A DNA stretch of 64,000 bases from Thermophilibacter provencensis (GTDB lineage: Bacteria > Actinomycetota > Coriobacteriia > Coriobacteriales > Atopobiaceae). The stretch is from contig NZ_JAUDEA010000004.1 in the NCBI RefSeq assembly GCF_030372065.1, forward strand, positions 1-64,000, in the 5' to 3' direction. The position numbers and the translations under genes were made by a program. This document shows positions 1 to 7,742 of the stretch, piece after piece. Numbering within the stretch: position 1 is the first letter of the stretch; each line of letters begins with the position of its first letter. Below the pieces are notes generated by a model. The model saw nothing but the letters and a program-made list of their open reading frames with translations. It made no database searches and was not told the DNA's origin.

Positions 1-36
1 CTTTGTCAGCTTACCCCGTCGCCCCCGTCACCACCG
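1..36. repeat. Fragment of a dispersed G-rich palindromic repeat
   Basis: Read on the minus strand this stretch contains TGACGGGGGCGACGGGG followed by a CTGACA-type end. The same string forms the centre of the palindrome at 16527-16597, and a relative (GACGGGGTAA) lies in the palindrome at 17540-17660. It lies just downstream of the ribbon-helix-helix gene, where a terminator would be expected. The window edge cuts it, so the full structure cannot be seen. Confidence 0.45.
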
Positions 37-213
37 TTACTGGTCGTCGTTCTTCTCGCCCTTCTTGGGAAGACGGCCGGCGCGGCGCAGAGCGTCGCGC
101 AAGATCCACTCGACCTGGCCATTCGCGCTGCGCATATCGTCAGCGGCCCAGCGCCCTACCGCGGCCCAGACCTCGGGGTCTATGCGGAGCGGGTATTGCT
201 TGCGCGCGGCCAC
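37..213 (-). CDS. Small ribbon-helix-helix (Arc-like) DNA-binding protein
   Basis: A 58-residue protein read from a GTG at 213; AAGG lies a few bases upstream, in the short gap after the SPFH gene stop. The protein has a short basic N-terminus, then a beta-strand-like [13 protein letters not shown] and an amphipathic region ending in [17 protein letters not shown], which is the layout of Arc/CopG-type ribbon-helix-helix domains. It follows the SPFH gene by 12 bp on the same strand, so the two are almost certainly co-transcribed. A role as a small regulator, perhaps of its own operon, is inference. It is too short for a firm family call, but the GC-rich third positions and tight spacing support it as real. 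Confidence 0.68.
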   Translation of the reverse strand: MAARKQYPLRIDPEVWAAVGRWAADDMRSANGQVEWILRDALRRAGRLPKKGEKNDDQ

Positions 214-225
214 GTCCTTCTCGCC

Positions 226-1245
226 TTACTGGTAGAGGGAGCCGGTGTTGAGAACGGGCTGCGCCTCGGACTCGCCGCAGAGGACGACCATGAGGTTGGA
301 GGCCATAACGGCCTTGCGGTCGTCGTCGAACTCCACCACGCCGCCGGCGGAGAGCTCCTTGAGAGCCATGTCCACCATGGAGACCGCGCCCTCCACGATC
401 TTCTTGCGCGCGGCGATGATGGCCTCGGCCTGCTGGCGGCGCAACATGGCCTGGGCAATCTCCGGCGCATAGGCGAGGTGCGTGAGGCGGGCGTCATCCA
501 CAGAGACGCCGGCCGGGGCAAGGCGACGGTCGAGCTCCTCCTTGAGGGACTCCGAGACCTCCTCGATGTTGGAGCGCAGCGTGATGGAGCTGTTGGAGGC
601 GTCGTCATCCTCCATGTGGTCATAGGCGTAGACGCTGGCCACGTGACGCAGCGCGGTCTCCGTCTGCATGGCCACGTAGCTGGGATAGTGATCCACGTCG
701 AAGAGGGCCTTGGCGGTATCGGCCACGTGCCAGACCACGACGGTTGCGATCTCGATGGGGTTGCCCATCTTGTCGTTGACCTTGAGGCGGTCGCCGTTGA
801 GCGTGCGGGCGCGCAGCGAGACCTTGGTGGAGAGTGCCTTGGCGGCCGCGGCGGCCTTCACGGACGGGGTGCCCTCCTCCAGGCTCACGTCGATGGAGGC
901 GCCGGTGCCGTCCGAGCCCAGGCTGTGGCTATAGAAGGGGTTGACCCAGTAGAAGCCGGACTCGCGGACGGTGCCCACGTAGTTGCCAAAGAGCACGAGC
1001 ACGCGCGCCTGGCCCGGCTGCAGCGAGAAGAACCCGCAACTGAGGATGATTGCCACGATGAGCAGCACGATGCTGCCCACGAGCAGCGCGGGGCCGGTGA
1101 CGGGCGCGGGCACGCCGGCGTCCTCGGCGGTGGCGAGGATGATGATGCCCTGGACCATGCCCCAGATGGCGGCGGCATACGCGACGAGGGTGACGAAGAG
1201 CATGGGCCAGCCGGACGCGGCGCGGGCCTGCTTCTCTACGGTCAT
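226..1245 (-). CDS. SPFH/Band 7 domain membrane protein
   Basis: 339 residues. Two hydrophobic segments near the N-terminus (about residues 14-38 and 50-75) are followed by an SPFH/Band 7 domain: QPGQARVLVLFGNYVGTVRE, then an Asn-Pro-Phe (YWVNPFY) and the YPSYVAMQTETALR region typical of prohibitin/stomatin/flotillin-like proteins. A coiled C-terminal part with AQAMLRRQQAEAIIAARK is also characteristic of the family. Such proteins form oligomeric membrane scaffolds; the substrate or partner here is unknown. The ATG at 1245 has an AGGAAAGGA-like ribosome site. The small ribbon-helix-helix gene follows immediately. A perfect palindrome at 1305-1316 lies about 60 bp upstream and may be its operator. 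Confidence 0.85.
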   Translation of the reverse strand: MTVEKQARAASGWPMLFVTLVAYAAAIWGMVQGIIILATAEDAGVPAPVTGPALLVGSIVLLIVAIILSCGFFSLQPGQARVLVLFGNYVGTVRESGFYWVNPFYSHSLGSDGTGASIDVSLEEGTPSVKAAAAAKALSTKVSLRARTLNGDRLKVNDKMGNPIEIATVVVWHVADTAKALFDVDHYPSYVAMQTETALRHVASVYAYDHMEDDDASNSSITLRSNIEEVSESLKEELDRRLAPAGVSVDDARLTHLAYAPEIAQAMLRRQQAEAIIAARKKIVEGAVSMVDMALKELSAGGVVEFDDDRKAVMASNLMVVLCGESEAQPVLNTGSLYQ

Positions 1246-1304
1246 TGCGGTTCCTTTCCTGGTGACGGGCGCGCCCCGGGGTGGGCGTCCTCGTCTGATG
1301 CCAT

Positions 1305-1316
1305 TGTGATATCACA
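1305..1316. promoter_or_regulatory. Perfect 12-bp palindrome TGTGATATCACA (candidate operator)
   Basis: TGTGATATCACA is its own reverse complement and lies between the divergent SPFH gene (start 1245) and rlmD (start 1387). On the minus strand it contains a TGATAT that could act as a -10 element. A regulator binding here could control the SPFH operon; which one is unknown. Confidence 0.4.
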
Positions 1317-1373
1317 TTGGTTTCTTTGCAAGAGGGGACCGCAAGCGCGCGGCGTTTGTCGGCAAACGGCGGG

Positions 1374-1379
1374 TATACT
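1374..1379 (+). promoter_or_regulatory. -10 box TATACT of rlmD, leaderless mRNA likely
   Basis: TATACT ends 7 bp before the rlmD ATG at 1387. A transcription start 6-8 bp downstream of a -10 falls on or next to the start codon, and no Shine-Dalgarno sequence is visible between them. This is the arrangement of leaderless transcripts, which are common in Actinomycetota. No clear -35 was seen. Confidence 0.5.
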
Positions 1380-1386
1380 GGGTGCC

Positions 1387-2829
1387 ATGGGATACAAGAC
1401 CTACACCTGCCCGATTGCGCGCGACTGCGGCGGCTGCGAATGGCTCGCGGTCCCCTACCCCATACAGCTGCGACGCAAACAGGAGCAGGCGGAGGGGCTG
1501 CTCGGGGGCATGGCCAAGGAGGACGGCGCCGCGCTCGAGCCCATTCGCGGCGTGGAGGAGCCCGTGCGCTATCGGCACAAGGCGGCGACGCCGTTTGCCC
1601 ACGCGCGCGGCGGGCGCGTGCTTTGCGGGTTCTACGCTGCGGGAACGCATCGGATCGTGCCGTGCGAGAGCTGCCTGGCGGAGGACGAGCGGGCCCGTCG
1701 CATCCTGAACGGCGTTGCGCGCGTTGCCGAGCGGCTGCACATACCGCCCTACGACGAGGACCGGGGCGTGGGGGTGTTGCGCCACGCCGTCGTACGCTGC
1801 GGGTGGAAGACAGATGACGTGATGCTCGTGCTGGTCACGCGCGTTGATGAGCTGCGTGGGGTCGAGCGCCTCGTCTCCGAGCTGCGCGCGGAGTGCCCCG
1901 AGGTCACGACCATCGCCCAGAACGTGAACGACCGGCGGACCAACGCGATCTTGGGTCGGCGCTGCCGCACGCTCTTTGGCCCGGGCGTCATGCACGACGA
2001 GCTCCTGGGCTGCCGCTTTGAGATTGGCCCCACGAGCTTCTACCAGACCAACCCCGCCCAAACCGAGGTGCTCTACGGGCTCGCGATTGAGGGCACAGGT
2101 GATGCCCGGCGCGTTCTCGACGCGTACTGCGGCACGGGCACCATCGGCATCTGCGCCGCCGCAGAGACGCCCGGGATGCAGGTCGTGGGCGTTGAGCAGG
2201 TGCAGGGCGCCGTAGCGTGCGCGCGGCGTAACGCCGAGGCCAACGGCGTGGCGGATCGGTGCGGCTTTGTTGCCGCGGACGCCACTTCGTGGATGGCGCG
2301 CGAGGGTGCGCGCGAGCACTTCGACGCCGTCATCATGGATCCGCCGCGCGCGGGAAGCACGCCCGAGTTTCTGACCGGCGTGGCGGACCTCGCCCCAGGG
2401 CGCGTGGTTTACGTGAGCTGCAACATCGTCACCCAGACGCGAGATCTTGAGATTCTGCGTGTGCACGGATATCGGCTCGAGCGCGTGTGCCCCGTGGATA
2501 TGTTCCCGCACACCAAGCACGTCGAGACGGTTGTTCTCTTAGGTAGGGAATTAGAGAAAAGCCGTGAACATGTCTACTTGGACTATGAACCGTCTAAAGA
2601 AATTGATCTGCCCGGCGGTGCGACCTATGAGCAGATCAAGGCGTATGTGCTGGAGCATACCGGCTTGAAAGTCAGCCACCTCTATATCGCCCAGGTCAAA
2701 CAAAAGCATGGTATCATCGAGCGGGAGTGTTACAACAAGCCCAAATCTGAGGATGCCAAACAGCCGCAATGCCCGCCGGAAAAGGAAGCGGCGATTGAGG
2801 CGGCATTGAAGCATTTCAAGATGATCTGA
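1387..2829 (+). CDS. rlmD: 23S rRNA (uracil-5-)-methyltransferase RlmD/RumA with an element-derived C-terminus
   Basis: 480 residues from ATG 1387. It methylates a uracil in 23S rRNA using S-adenosylmethionine. The N-terminal CPIARDCGGC plus a later CESC provide the cysteines of the [4Fe-4S] cluster of this family. The methyltransferase half shows FYQTNP, DAYCGTGTIG (SAM loop), MDPPRAG and VSCNIVTQTRDL with the catalytic Cys; the usual SCNP reads SCNI. Up to HVETVV (about residue 382, base 2530) the gene is very GC-rich. The last ~99 residues (GRELEKSREHVYLDYEP... KHFKMI) switch abruptly to AT-richer codons and resemble C-terminal extensions of RumA proteins in Clostridia. The tail was brought in by the mobile element, which keeps the frame open. 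Whether the hybrid enzyme is fully active cannot be told from sequence. Confidence 0.9.
   Translation: MGYKTYTCPIARDCGGCEWLAVPYPIQLRRKQEQAEGLLGGMAKEDGAALEPIRGVEEPVRYRHKAATPFAHARGGRVLCGFYAAGTHRIVPCESCLAEDERARRILNGVARVAERLHIPPYDEDRGVGVLRHAVVRCGWKTDDVMLVLVTRVDELRGVERLVSELRAECPEVTTIAQNVNDRRTNAILGRRCRTLFGPGVMHDELLGCRFEIGPTSFYQTNPAQTEVLYGLAIEGTGDARRVLDAYCGTGTIGICAAAETPGMQVVGVEQVQGAVACARRNAEANGVADRCGFVAADATSWMAREGAREHFDAVIMDPPRAGSTPEFLTGVADLAPGRVVYVSCNIVTQTRDLEILRVHGYRLERVCPVDMFPHTKHVETVVLLGRELEKSREHVYLDYEPSKEIDLPGGATYEQIKAYVLEHTGLKVSHLYIAQVKQKHGIIERECYNKPKSEDAKQPQCPPEKEAAIEAALKHFKMI
2521..2541 (+). other. Left attachment site (attL) inside rlmD
   Basis: Host rlmD codons for HVET end here and element codons begin; composition drops sharply after the GT at 2530-2531. 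The matching right junction at 11391 reads GAA AGC GTG GTC ACA CTC, which aligns as E-S-V-V-T-L with E-T-V-V-L-L here. Large serine recombinases exchange at a 2-bp core, so little flanking identity is expected. The exact core is inferred, not proven. Confidence 0.65.
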
Positions 2830-2833
2830 CGGA

Positions 2834-3149
2834 TTGCTCTTAGATTCTGAGCCGGAGGCAGAGCCAGCCACCGCAAAGCGGCTTGCACTTGGCGGGTTCT
2901 GGCGGCGGTGCTATACTGGTGAATGCGACGGTGAGGTTCTTTGGAGGATTGCTCCTGAGTTCCTCACCGTCGGCTATTTTATGCAGCGCCGCCGACAGGT
3001 TCAGTCAAGTGTGGCGTCAAATTTTGCTCAGATTGCAAATAAGATGCTTCAGAGCACAGATACACGAGAAACGAAGAAAAATTGCACAGCGTAAACAACA
3101 GGCGCACATTTCGATACATTCTAAGATGAACCGCAACTGCACTATGTAG
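2834..3149 (+). other. Element left-end region with two short overlapping open frames
   Basis: Two overlapping plus-strand frames (2834-3094, 86 codons; 2883-3149, 88 codons) cover this stretch just after the rlmD tail. One contains SGGGAILVNATVRFFGGLL and a basic tail, the other FMQRRRQVQSS. Neither matches a domain that I recognise, and both lack a convincing ribosome site. An inverted GGTGAGG/CCTCACC pair (about 2930-2971) and the terminator at 3128 suggest that the region may act as an untranslated leader or small RNA. Coding status is undecided. Confidence 0.25.
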
Positions 3150-3163
3150 CTGCGGTTCTTTTT
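3128..3163 (+). terminator. Rho-independent terminator upstream of the rep region
   Basis: Arms GAACCGCA (3128-3135) and TGCGGTTC (3151-3158) are followed by a run of T ending at 3163. It would end transcription coming from rlmD or its promoter before the replication module. Confidence 0.7.
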
Positions 3164-3240
3164 GCTTCTGTCTGTATTCGGGCGGGCGTTAGCCCGTCCC
3201 CATACCGTCCAAACACACCGTTTTTGCACCAGCGTTTCTT

Positions 3241-3507
3241 TTTACACCCTTTTAGGCTATGGAGTGTAAACGGTGTAAACAGTGTAAAATTTTTCATCAA
3301 GTGCCGAAAACCCTTGAAAATAGGGGGCCATCCCACAGTGGGCTTGTGTGGGATGGCCCAGAACGCAACGGTGTAAACGGTGTGAAAAAACGCTTCCTAC
3401 AAGCAAATTCACACCTTTTTAGCAATAGCATATACAAAAGAAACGGTGTTAATGTATTGACTTCACACCGTTTCTACATTACAATACAAGAAGAAACAGT
3501 GTGAAAC
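3241..3507. repeat. Iteron-like GTGT(A/G)AA repeats upstream of rep
   Basis: GTGTAAA occurs at 3264, 3273 and 3282 with an exact 9-bp period, again at 3371 with GTGTGAA at 3380 (also 9 bp apart), and in inverted form (TTTACAC, TTCACAC) around 3241, 3409 and 3461. A further copy (CAGTGTGAA) overlaps the upstream region of the rep start. Tandem short repeats beside a Rep gene are typical of replication origins and Rep autoregulation. A binding role is inferred from position. Confidence 0.7.
3325..3359. other. Perfect 13-bp hairpin within the iteron region (candidate origin/nick structure)
   Basis: GGGCCATCCCACA (3325-3337) and TGTGGGATGGCCC (3347-3359) form a perfect stem with a 9-nt loop. It has no T-run on either side, so it is unlikely to be only a terminator. 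It sits between two clusters of GTGTAAA repeats, as expected for the double-strand origin of a rolling-circle replicon, where an HUH Rep nicks near a cruciform. Confidence 0.5.
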
Positions 3508-3518
3508 GAGGTGAGCGC

Positions 3519-5477
3519 ATGGCATATAAAACGAAAAACAGTGTCAAGGGTGAACGCAAGCGCGGCTTGCAGGCCGTAAAGGAAATGGAAGCCGCTCCGG
3601 GATACGATCCCCAGGCTACGTTAGCTCTGGCACAGGCAAATTTAGATGCTTTTGGTAAGCTGGATGATCTGGATGATGCGTCATTTATTGCCTGCATGAA
3701 TGATATGCGGGCAAATCACCCGGATATTTATCCTGTGTTCTGGTGGTGGCGGAAAGCCGAAGAACAAGCCGGACGTCGGCAGGAAGAAGATGGTGAAGGA
3801 ACAGAATCCAGATATAAATTTTTCATGGTGACGCAATTTCTGCTTGACCCTTTCGCTGACGAATGGGAAGATGACAGGCAAATGCTGAAACCCGGCGTGG
3901 CCCCTTGGATTGATACGCCTCAGATTGAAGCTGGTCTTGACCACAAGAGCATCAAGCGTTGGTGTTGGATTTGGCATGATCGTGATATTTACACCGAAGA
4001 GGATGAAATCGCTGACCGAACCGGGCGAATCAAAGCAGGCGACCGAAAGTTCAAACACGCGCACATTGTGCTTGAAGTTCCCGGCAAAGTGCCGATTTCG
4101 ACTATTGCCCGCTGGTTCAAGGTACCGCCGCAGCAGGTGACGATCCTGCGCGGACGCGGGGCTTTTCTCGATGGTTCCGAATACCTTGTGCATGAAAGCC
4201 CTCGTGCGGTCGAACAACACAAGACGCACTACGATGACGATGAGGTTCATACTTCACCGGGTTTTGATTTCCGCAAAGAGCTGACCGATTTGCAAGCGCA
4301 TAGAGCTAAATTTGGCAAACGCGCTGGTGAGATGACACCCGTCGATACAATGCGGATGCACGTTCTATTGGATGGTTGGACAATGAAACAGTGCCGTGAG
4401 GATGATCCGCTCACATTTTCAAAGATACGGAATACATTGCCTCCTTTACGACTTGACTATCTGATGGATGCACCACCTTGCCCTTTTAGGCTCAACATTT
4501 ATGTGGACGGCCCCGGCGGCATTGGCAAATCGGCTTTTTGTGAGTATATTGCACAAAGTTTATTTTCGTTCGTAGATGATCCATTTTTTCACGTTGGGAA
4601 CGATGAGCGTGTTACATTTGACGGTTATGATGGTGAGCCTGTTATTATCTGGGATGATATGCGAGCTATAGACTTTATTAAACACTTTGGCAACAATGGA
4701 ACTTTCCGTTTGTTTGATCCGCACCCAAAGAAAATGGCAGAGCAGGCAAAACATACACGTGTTATTTTGAACAACGCCTTAACTATTATTAACGGCGTAG
4801 ATTCTTTTGACAAATTTATTTCTACACTTGCGGGTGAGTACATCGATGCGAAAGGCTATCATCATCACGCTGAAGATGCAAATCAGGCATGGAGACGTTT
4901 TCCGATGATTTTATGCGTTCGGGAAAACGATTTCGATATTTTGATTAACCAGGGCTTCATCAATAAAGACCTAAGCTCTATTCAAACACTAATTACTTAT
5001 TCTCATGTACGCGGGAGCATGAAAGCTATCATCGAAAGATTGGACGGGGCAGCAAAACAAAAGGCTTTTGCTGGATTTGTCCAACCGGTGGTAAACGCCG
5101 CAAAAATGATTGAAGACAAACATGATGATAAGATTTCTGATCCCGATCAGATTCCGCCGGAAATGATGCCCGTTGTTGAATCGGCTGAAGATCGTTTTAT
5201 GCGTGAGTGCGCTGAGTACGAGGAGCGGCGCTTCAATACGCTGGTATCATTCGGCCATTGGTTCTGGGATTCCCCCGCCGGTGGCTGGGCGGAATACACT
5301 AAAATGTATCCTGCTGCCAAAGTGCGCCCACAAGAAGAATATGAATTTTTGCACAATCTGCAATGGCCGACAATCCGAGATGCGATTAACAGATATGTAG
5401 ACGGCGAACTGGTAGCAACATACACAGAGCAGATTATTCGGGATACAATCGAGATGGTGTGGAACGGACAGTTATAA
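3519..5477 (+). CDS. Replication initiator with HUH endonuclease and SF3 helicase domains
   Basis: 652 residues from ATG 3519, preceded by GAGGTG at a good distance; the upstream GTG at 3501 is less likely. The N-terminal half has HAHIVLEV (about residue 180), a histidine motif of rolling-circle Rep proteins, followed by EYLVHES (about residue 222) with the presumed nicking Tyr, as in pMV158-type RepB. The C-terminal half has a Walker A GPGGIGKSAF (about 331) and Walker B PVIIWDDM (about 376), typical of a superfamily 3 helicase. HUH-SF3 fusions start and drive rolling-circle replication. In an integrated element it would replicate the excised circle, which helps maintenance and transfer. The iterons and hairpin just upstream are its likely target. 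Confidence 0.85.
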   Translation: MAYKTKNSVKGERKRGLQAVKEMEAAPGYDPQATLALAQANLDAFGKLDDLDDASFIACMNDMRANHPDIYPVFWWWRKAEEQAGRRQEEDGEGTESRYKFFMVTQFLLDPFADEWEDDRQMLKPGVAPWIDTPQIEAGLDHKSIKRWCWIWHDRDIYTEEDEIADRTGRIKAGDRKFKHAHIVLEVPGKVPISTIARWFKVPPQQVTILRGRGAFLDGSEYLVHESPRAVEQHKTHYDDDEVHTSPGFDFRKELTDLQAHRAKFGKRAGEMTPVDTMRMHVLLDGWTMKQCREDDPLTFSKIRNTLPPLRLDYLMDAPPCPFRLNIYVDGPGGIGKSAFCEYIAQSLFSFVDDPFFHVGNDERVTFDGYDGEPVIIWDDMRAIDFIKHFGNNGTFRLFDPHPKKMAEQAKHTRVILNNALTIINGVDSFDKFISTLAGEYIDAKGYHHHAEDANQAWRRFPMILCVRENDFDILINQGFINKDLSSIQTLITYSHVRGSMKAIIERLDGAAKQKAFAGFVQPVVNAAKMIEDKHDDKISDPDQIPPEMMPVVESAEDRFMRECAEYEERRFNTLVSFGHWFWDSPAGGWAEYTKMYPAAKVRPQEEYEFLHNLQWPTIRDAINRYVDGELVATYTEQIIRDTIEMVWNGQL

Positions 5478-5537
5478 TTGACTACTTGCGTTCTGCATGA
5501 TTTACGGTAAACTGAAATCAGAAGTGAGGTGATTCAA

Positions 5538-5855
5538 ATGGCCAAATCAAGCGCCGACTTGAAAAAGGAAGCGGCCACTCTGCGGGCAAAACTTGCCGCA
5601 GTTCAAAAAGAGGCCCGCAAGATGAAGAGACTGGAAGATCAGCAAGCCGCCGAAGAACAGCGCCAGCGTGATATACAGTTTGCTCTTGAGTTCGTGGAGA
5701 TGGCAAAGGAGATGTATTTTCGGGATGGCAATCGAAGCTATTTTGATTACATCTCTGAGAAGATGGCTGAAAAGCAAGCTGCCGCACAACCTGCAACTGA
5801 TTTAACAGAACAGCAGCCCGTGAATCAATCTGCGGGCTATGCACAGCAGATTTGA
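5538..5855 (+). CDS. Small coiled-coil protein of unknown function
   Basis: 105 residues from ATG 5538, with GAGGTG upstream. The first half is heptad-rich and charged (KKEAATLRAKLAAVQKEARKMKRLEDQQAAEEQ), a likely coiled coil. The middle has EFVEMAKEMYFRDGNRSYFDYISEKM. It lies 60 bp after rep and ends at a strong terminator, so it is likely co-transcribed with rep. Possible roles include a Rep accessory or copy-control factor, or a relaxosome helper, but no specific family was recognised. Confidence 0.65.
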   Translation: MAKSSADLKKEAATLRAKLAAVQKEARKMKRLEDQQAAEEQRQRDIQFALEFVEMAKEMYFRDGNRSYFDYISEKMAEKQAAAQPATDLTEQQPVNQSAGYAQQI

Positions 5856-5857
5856 CC

Positions 5858-5890
5858 TAAACCCCGTTGGGAAGAACCCGACGGGGTTTA
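5858..5890 (+). terminator. Rho-independent terminator after the rep operon
   Basis: TAAACCCCGT (5858-5867) pairs with ACGGGGTTTA (5881-5890). The stem continues through a G-U pair and GGG/CCC to an AAGAA loop. It separates the replication genes from the mobilization gene. Confidence 0.8.
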
Positions 5891-6003
5891 TAATTTAGGG
5901 GCTTGCGTTCTGAACATTTTGTGGTATGTTGCAGGTAAAGGAAGGTTTGCCGCCCGGCTGGAAACGTAGTTTCCAAAGAGGGAGCTGACGGCAGGAGGAC
6001 GAT

Positions 6004-6055
6004 GGGTTTGTTTACAAACCCTGAGGACATTCATACTGGGTTTGTAAACGACCCC
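6004..6055. promoter_or_regulatory. Palindromic leader before the relaxase gene (candidate oriT or operator)
   Basis: GGGTTTGT-TT-ACAAACCC (6004-6021) is an 8-bp perfect inverted repeat. The same GGGTTTGT string returns at 6038 in GGGTTTGTAAACGACCC. The position just before a MobV-type relaxase fits either the transfer origin or an autoregulatory site. No nick-site consensus could be confirmed by eye. Confidence 0.45.
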
Positions 6056-6075
6056 GCGGCAGGAGGTGAAGCGAT

Positions 6076-7479
6076 ATGGGTTGGAAATGTGCGCCGCAAG
6101 TGATGGGCTTGGTGAGAGGTGAACCGAAGCAAGGGCAGAAACATCGTGCGAACATTCGGAAGATTGCGATGGAAGCCGGATACGAGCGAGCATCGAAATC
6201 GGATACACTGGATAAGAGCCGGTCGAAGCAAAACCAGTATGACGGATACAGTAGCGGTGCGGAGTTTGCCGCTGTTATGGAACAGGAAGCCTCTAAGTAT
6301 CGTGTCAAAGTGAATGGAAAAACTAAAGATAAAAAGCCGGTCGTGCGTGAAAAAGGTCTGCCGCATAATGCTGTGATCGGCTGGGCAGTGATTTATAATC
6401 CGCCCGCCGAAGTTTGTGCAACATGGACGAACGACGATTATCAAAAATTTTACGCAGACTGTCGGGAGTGCATGGCTAAGATTGAGCCGCGATTGTTTCG
6501 CAGTGAAAATATCCGAATGTCTGCCGAGCACTTTGATGAAGGTATTCCACCAGATGAAAATTCAGGTGTGATTGACCGTCATTTGCATGACCTCGGAGTA
6601 TCGAAAGATGCAGACGGACGCTATTGCGGAAATCTTATAGATGCAAAGCTCCTGATTAAAATCAATGAGCGTTTTCCCGCTCTGATGCGTGAGTGCGGGT
6701 GGGATATGGATGACCTTGACCGCACAGACTTTGAACGGGCCAAGACCGACAAAGAATACGCCAGCGAGCGAAACGCAAAACGTCGGCAATCCGGTCTTTC
6801 TGTTAATAAACACCTGGGTAATAAAGCTCGTGAGATGGCTGAGGATGCCGCAGAGCTTGTTGAGCAGGCAGAAGCATTGAAAGCACAGATGGAAGCCGCT
6901 GCCGCTGCACGTCAACAGCAACTGGATTTGACCGCACAGCAGCAGGAAACCACACGCAAAGAGCAGGAAGCACTCACCCAACAGCAGGAAGATACACAGA
7001 AAAAGCTGGATGGTCGAGATAAGGGGCAGCGCCGCTTGCTGAAATTCATTTACAATTTATATCAAAATCTTAGCGGCGAGCGTGCTGCATTCCGCACATA
7101 CTCTGAGGGTGTTGAGATGTTCAAGGCCGCCATGGATTCGTTTGTGGAACGCACAACAACAGAGGCGCGAACGAAAGCGCAGGAAGAAGCAGCCGCTGCA
7201 TTTCAAAAGAAAGAAGATGCGCTGGAAGCCCAGAAATTGGTTTTGGATGAATTGGAGCAGCTTAGAGATAAGCTGCAATCGTCCACAGATACGGACGCCA
7301 GTAGAAAACGCTTTATGGAAGCTCATAAGTTTAGAGATGGCCGCACGCTGGAAGATGCCTATCAATCATCCATCCGGCAGAAGCAAGAACATGACACCGC
7401 ATTCATGAATCGTGCATCCGAGCTGAAGAATGAATATGACCGGTTGCATCAAGGTGTGGAGCAGCAAGAAAAGCAATAA
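6076..7479 (+). CDS. MobV/Pre-type plasmid mobilization relaxase
   Basis: 467 residues from ATG 6076, with GGAGGTG upstream. The N-terminal part carries AEHFDEG (about residue 150) followed by RHLHDLG (about 168), corresponding to the HxDE...PHxH metal-binding motif of Pre/MobV relaxases; here the two halves are separated by an unusual DENSGVID insert. The C-terminal half is a long Gln/Glu/Ala-rich coiled coil (about 250-330). MobV relaxases nick oriT and lead the strand into a helper secretion system. It stands alone between a terminator and a short regulator gene. The relaxase assignment is good; the precise family branch is less certain. Confidence 0.75.
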   Translation: MGWKCAPQVMGLVRGEPKQGQKHRANIRKIAMEAGYERASKSDTLDKSRSKQNQYDGYSSGAEFAAVMEQEASKYRVKVNGKTKDKKPVVREKGLPHNAVIGWAVIYNPPAEVCATWTNDDYQKFYADCRECMAKIEPRLFRSENIRMSAEHFDEGIPPDENSGVIDRHLHDLGVSKDADGRYCGNLIDAKLLIKINERFPALMRECGWDMDDLDRTDFERAKTDKEYASERNAKRRQSGLSVNKHLGNKAREMAEDAAELVEQAEALKAQMEAAAAARQQQLDLTAQQQETTRKEQEALTQQQEDTQKKLDGRDKGQRRLLKFIYNLYQNLSGERAAFRTYSEGVEMFKAAMDSFVERTTTEARTKAQEEAAAAFQKKEDALEAQKLVLDELEQLRDKLQSSTDTDASRKRFMEAHKFRDGRTLEDAYQSSIRQKQEHDTAFMNRASELKNEYDRLHQGVEQQEKQ

Positions 7480-7586
7480 TAGTTGGCACCTTTTCGGAGG
7501 TCCAGATTGCTTTTTGGGCCATTTTATGATACACTATTACACAAGTACACAATAACACAAAATCGCGCGTTGAGAGGAAAATTAAA

Positions 7587-7742
7587 ATGGCAGAAAGAAA
7601 TATGGTAAACCTGACAATTACAATGACGCGAGAAGAACGTAAGGCACTCAAACAGATTGCCCTGGACAAAGATATGACGGTTTCTGCTCTTTTGCGTAAC
7701 TGGCTAAAAGAACACCAAGCAAAGGAGGAACAGAACAAATGA
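7587..7742 (+). CDS. 51-residue ribbon-helix-helix protein
   Basis: ATG 7587, with GAGAGGAAAATT upstream. The protein reads as a beta strand (MVNLTITMT), a first helix (REERKALKQIALDK) and a second helix after MTVSALLRNWLKEH, a classic ribbon-helix-helix fold. Its stop codon overlaps the methyltransferase start (ATGA at 7739-7742), so the two are translationally coupled. The position suggests that it controls the restriction-modification operon, like a C protein, or that it is a mobilization accessory; both are inference. Confidence 0.75.
   Translation: MAERNMVNLTITMTREERKALKQIALDKDMTVSALLRNWLKEHQAKEEQNK

Noticed and set aside
196-1386. Upstream extension of the rlmD frame to base 196
   Set aside because: It is antisense to the SPFH gene; the real protein begins at the ATG at 1387, where the RumA cysteine motif starts.
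2834-3149. Two overlapping ~87-codon frames as real genes
   Set aside because: No ribosome sites or domains, and inverted repeats and a terminator suggest a leader; listed only as an undecided region.
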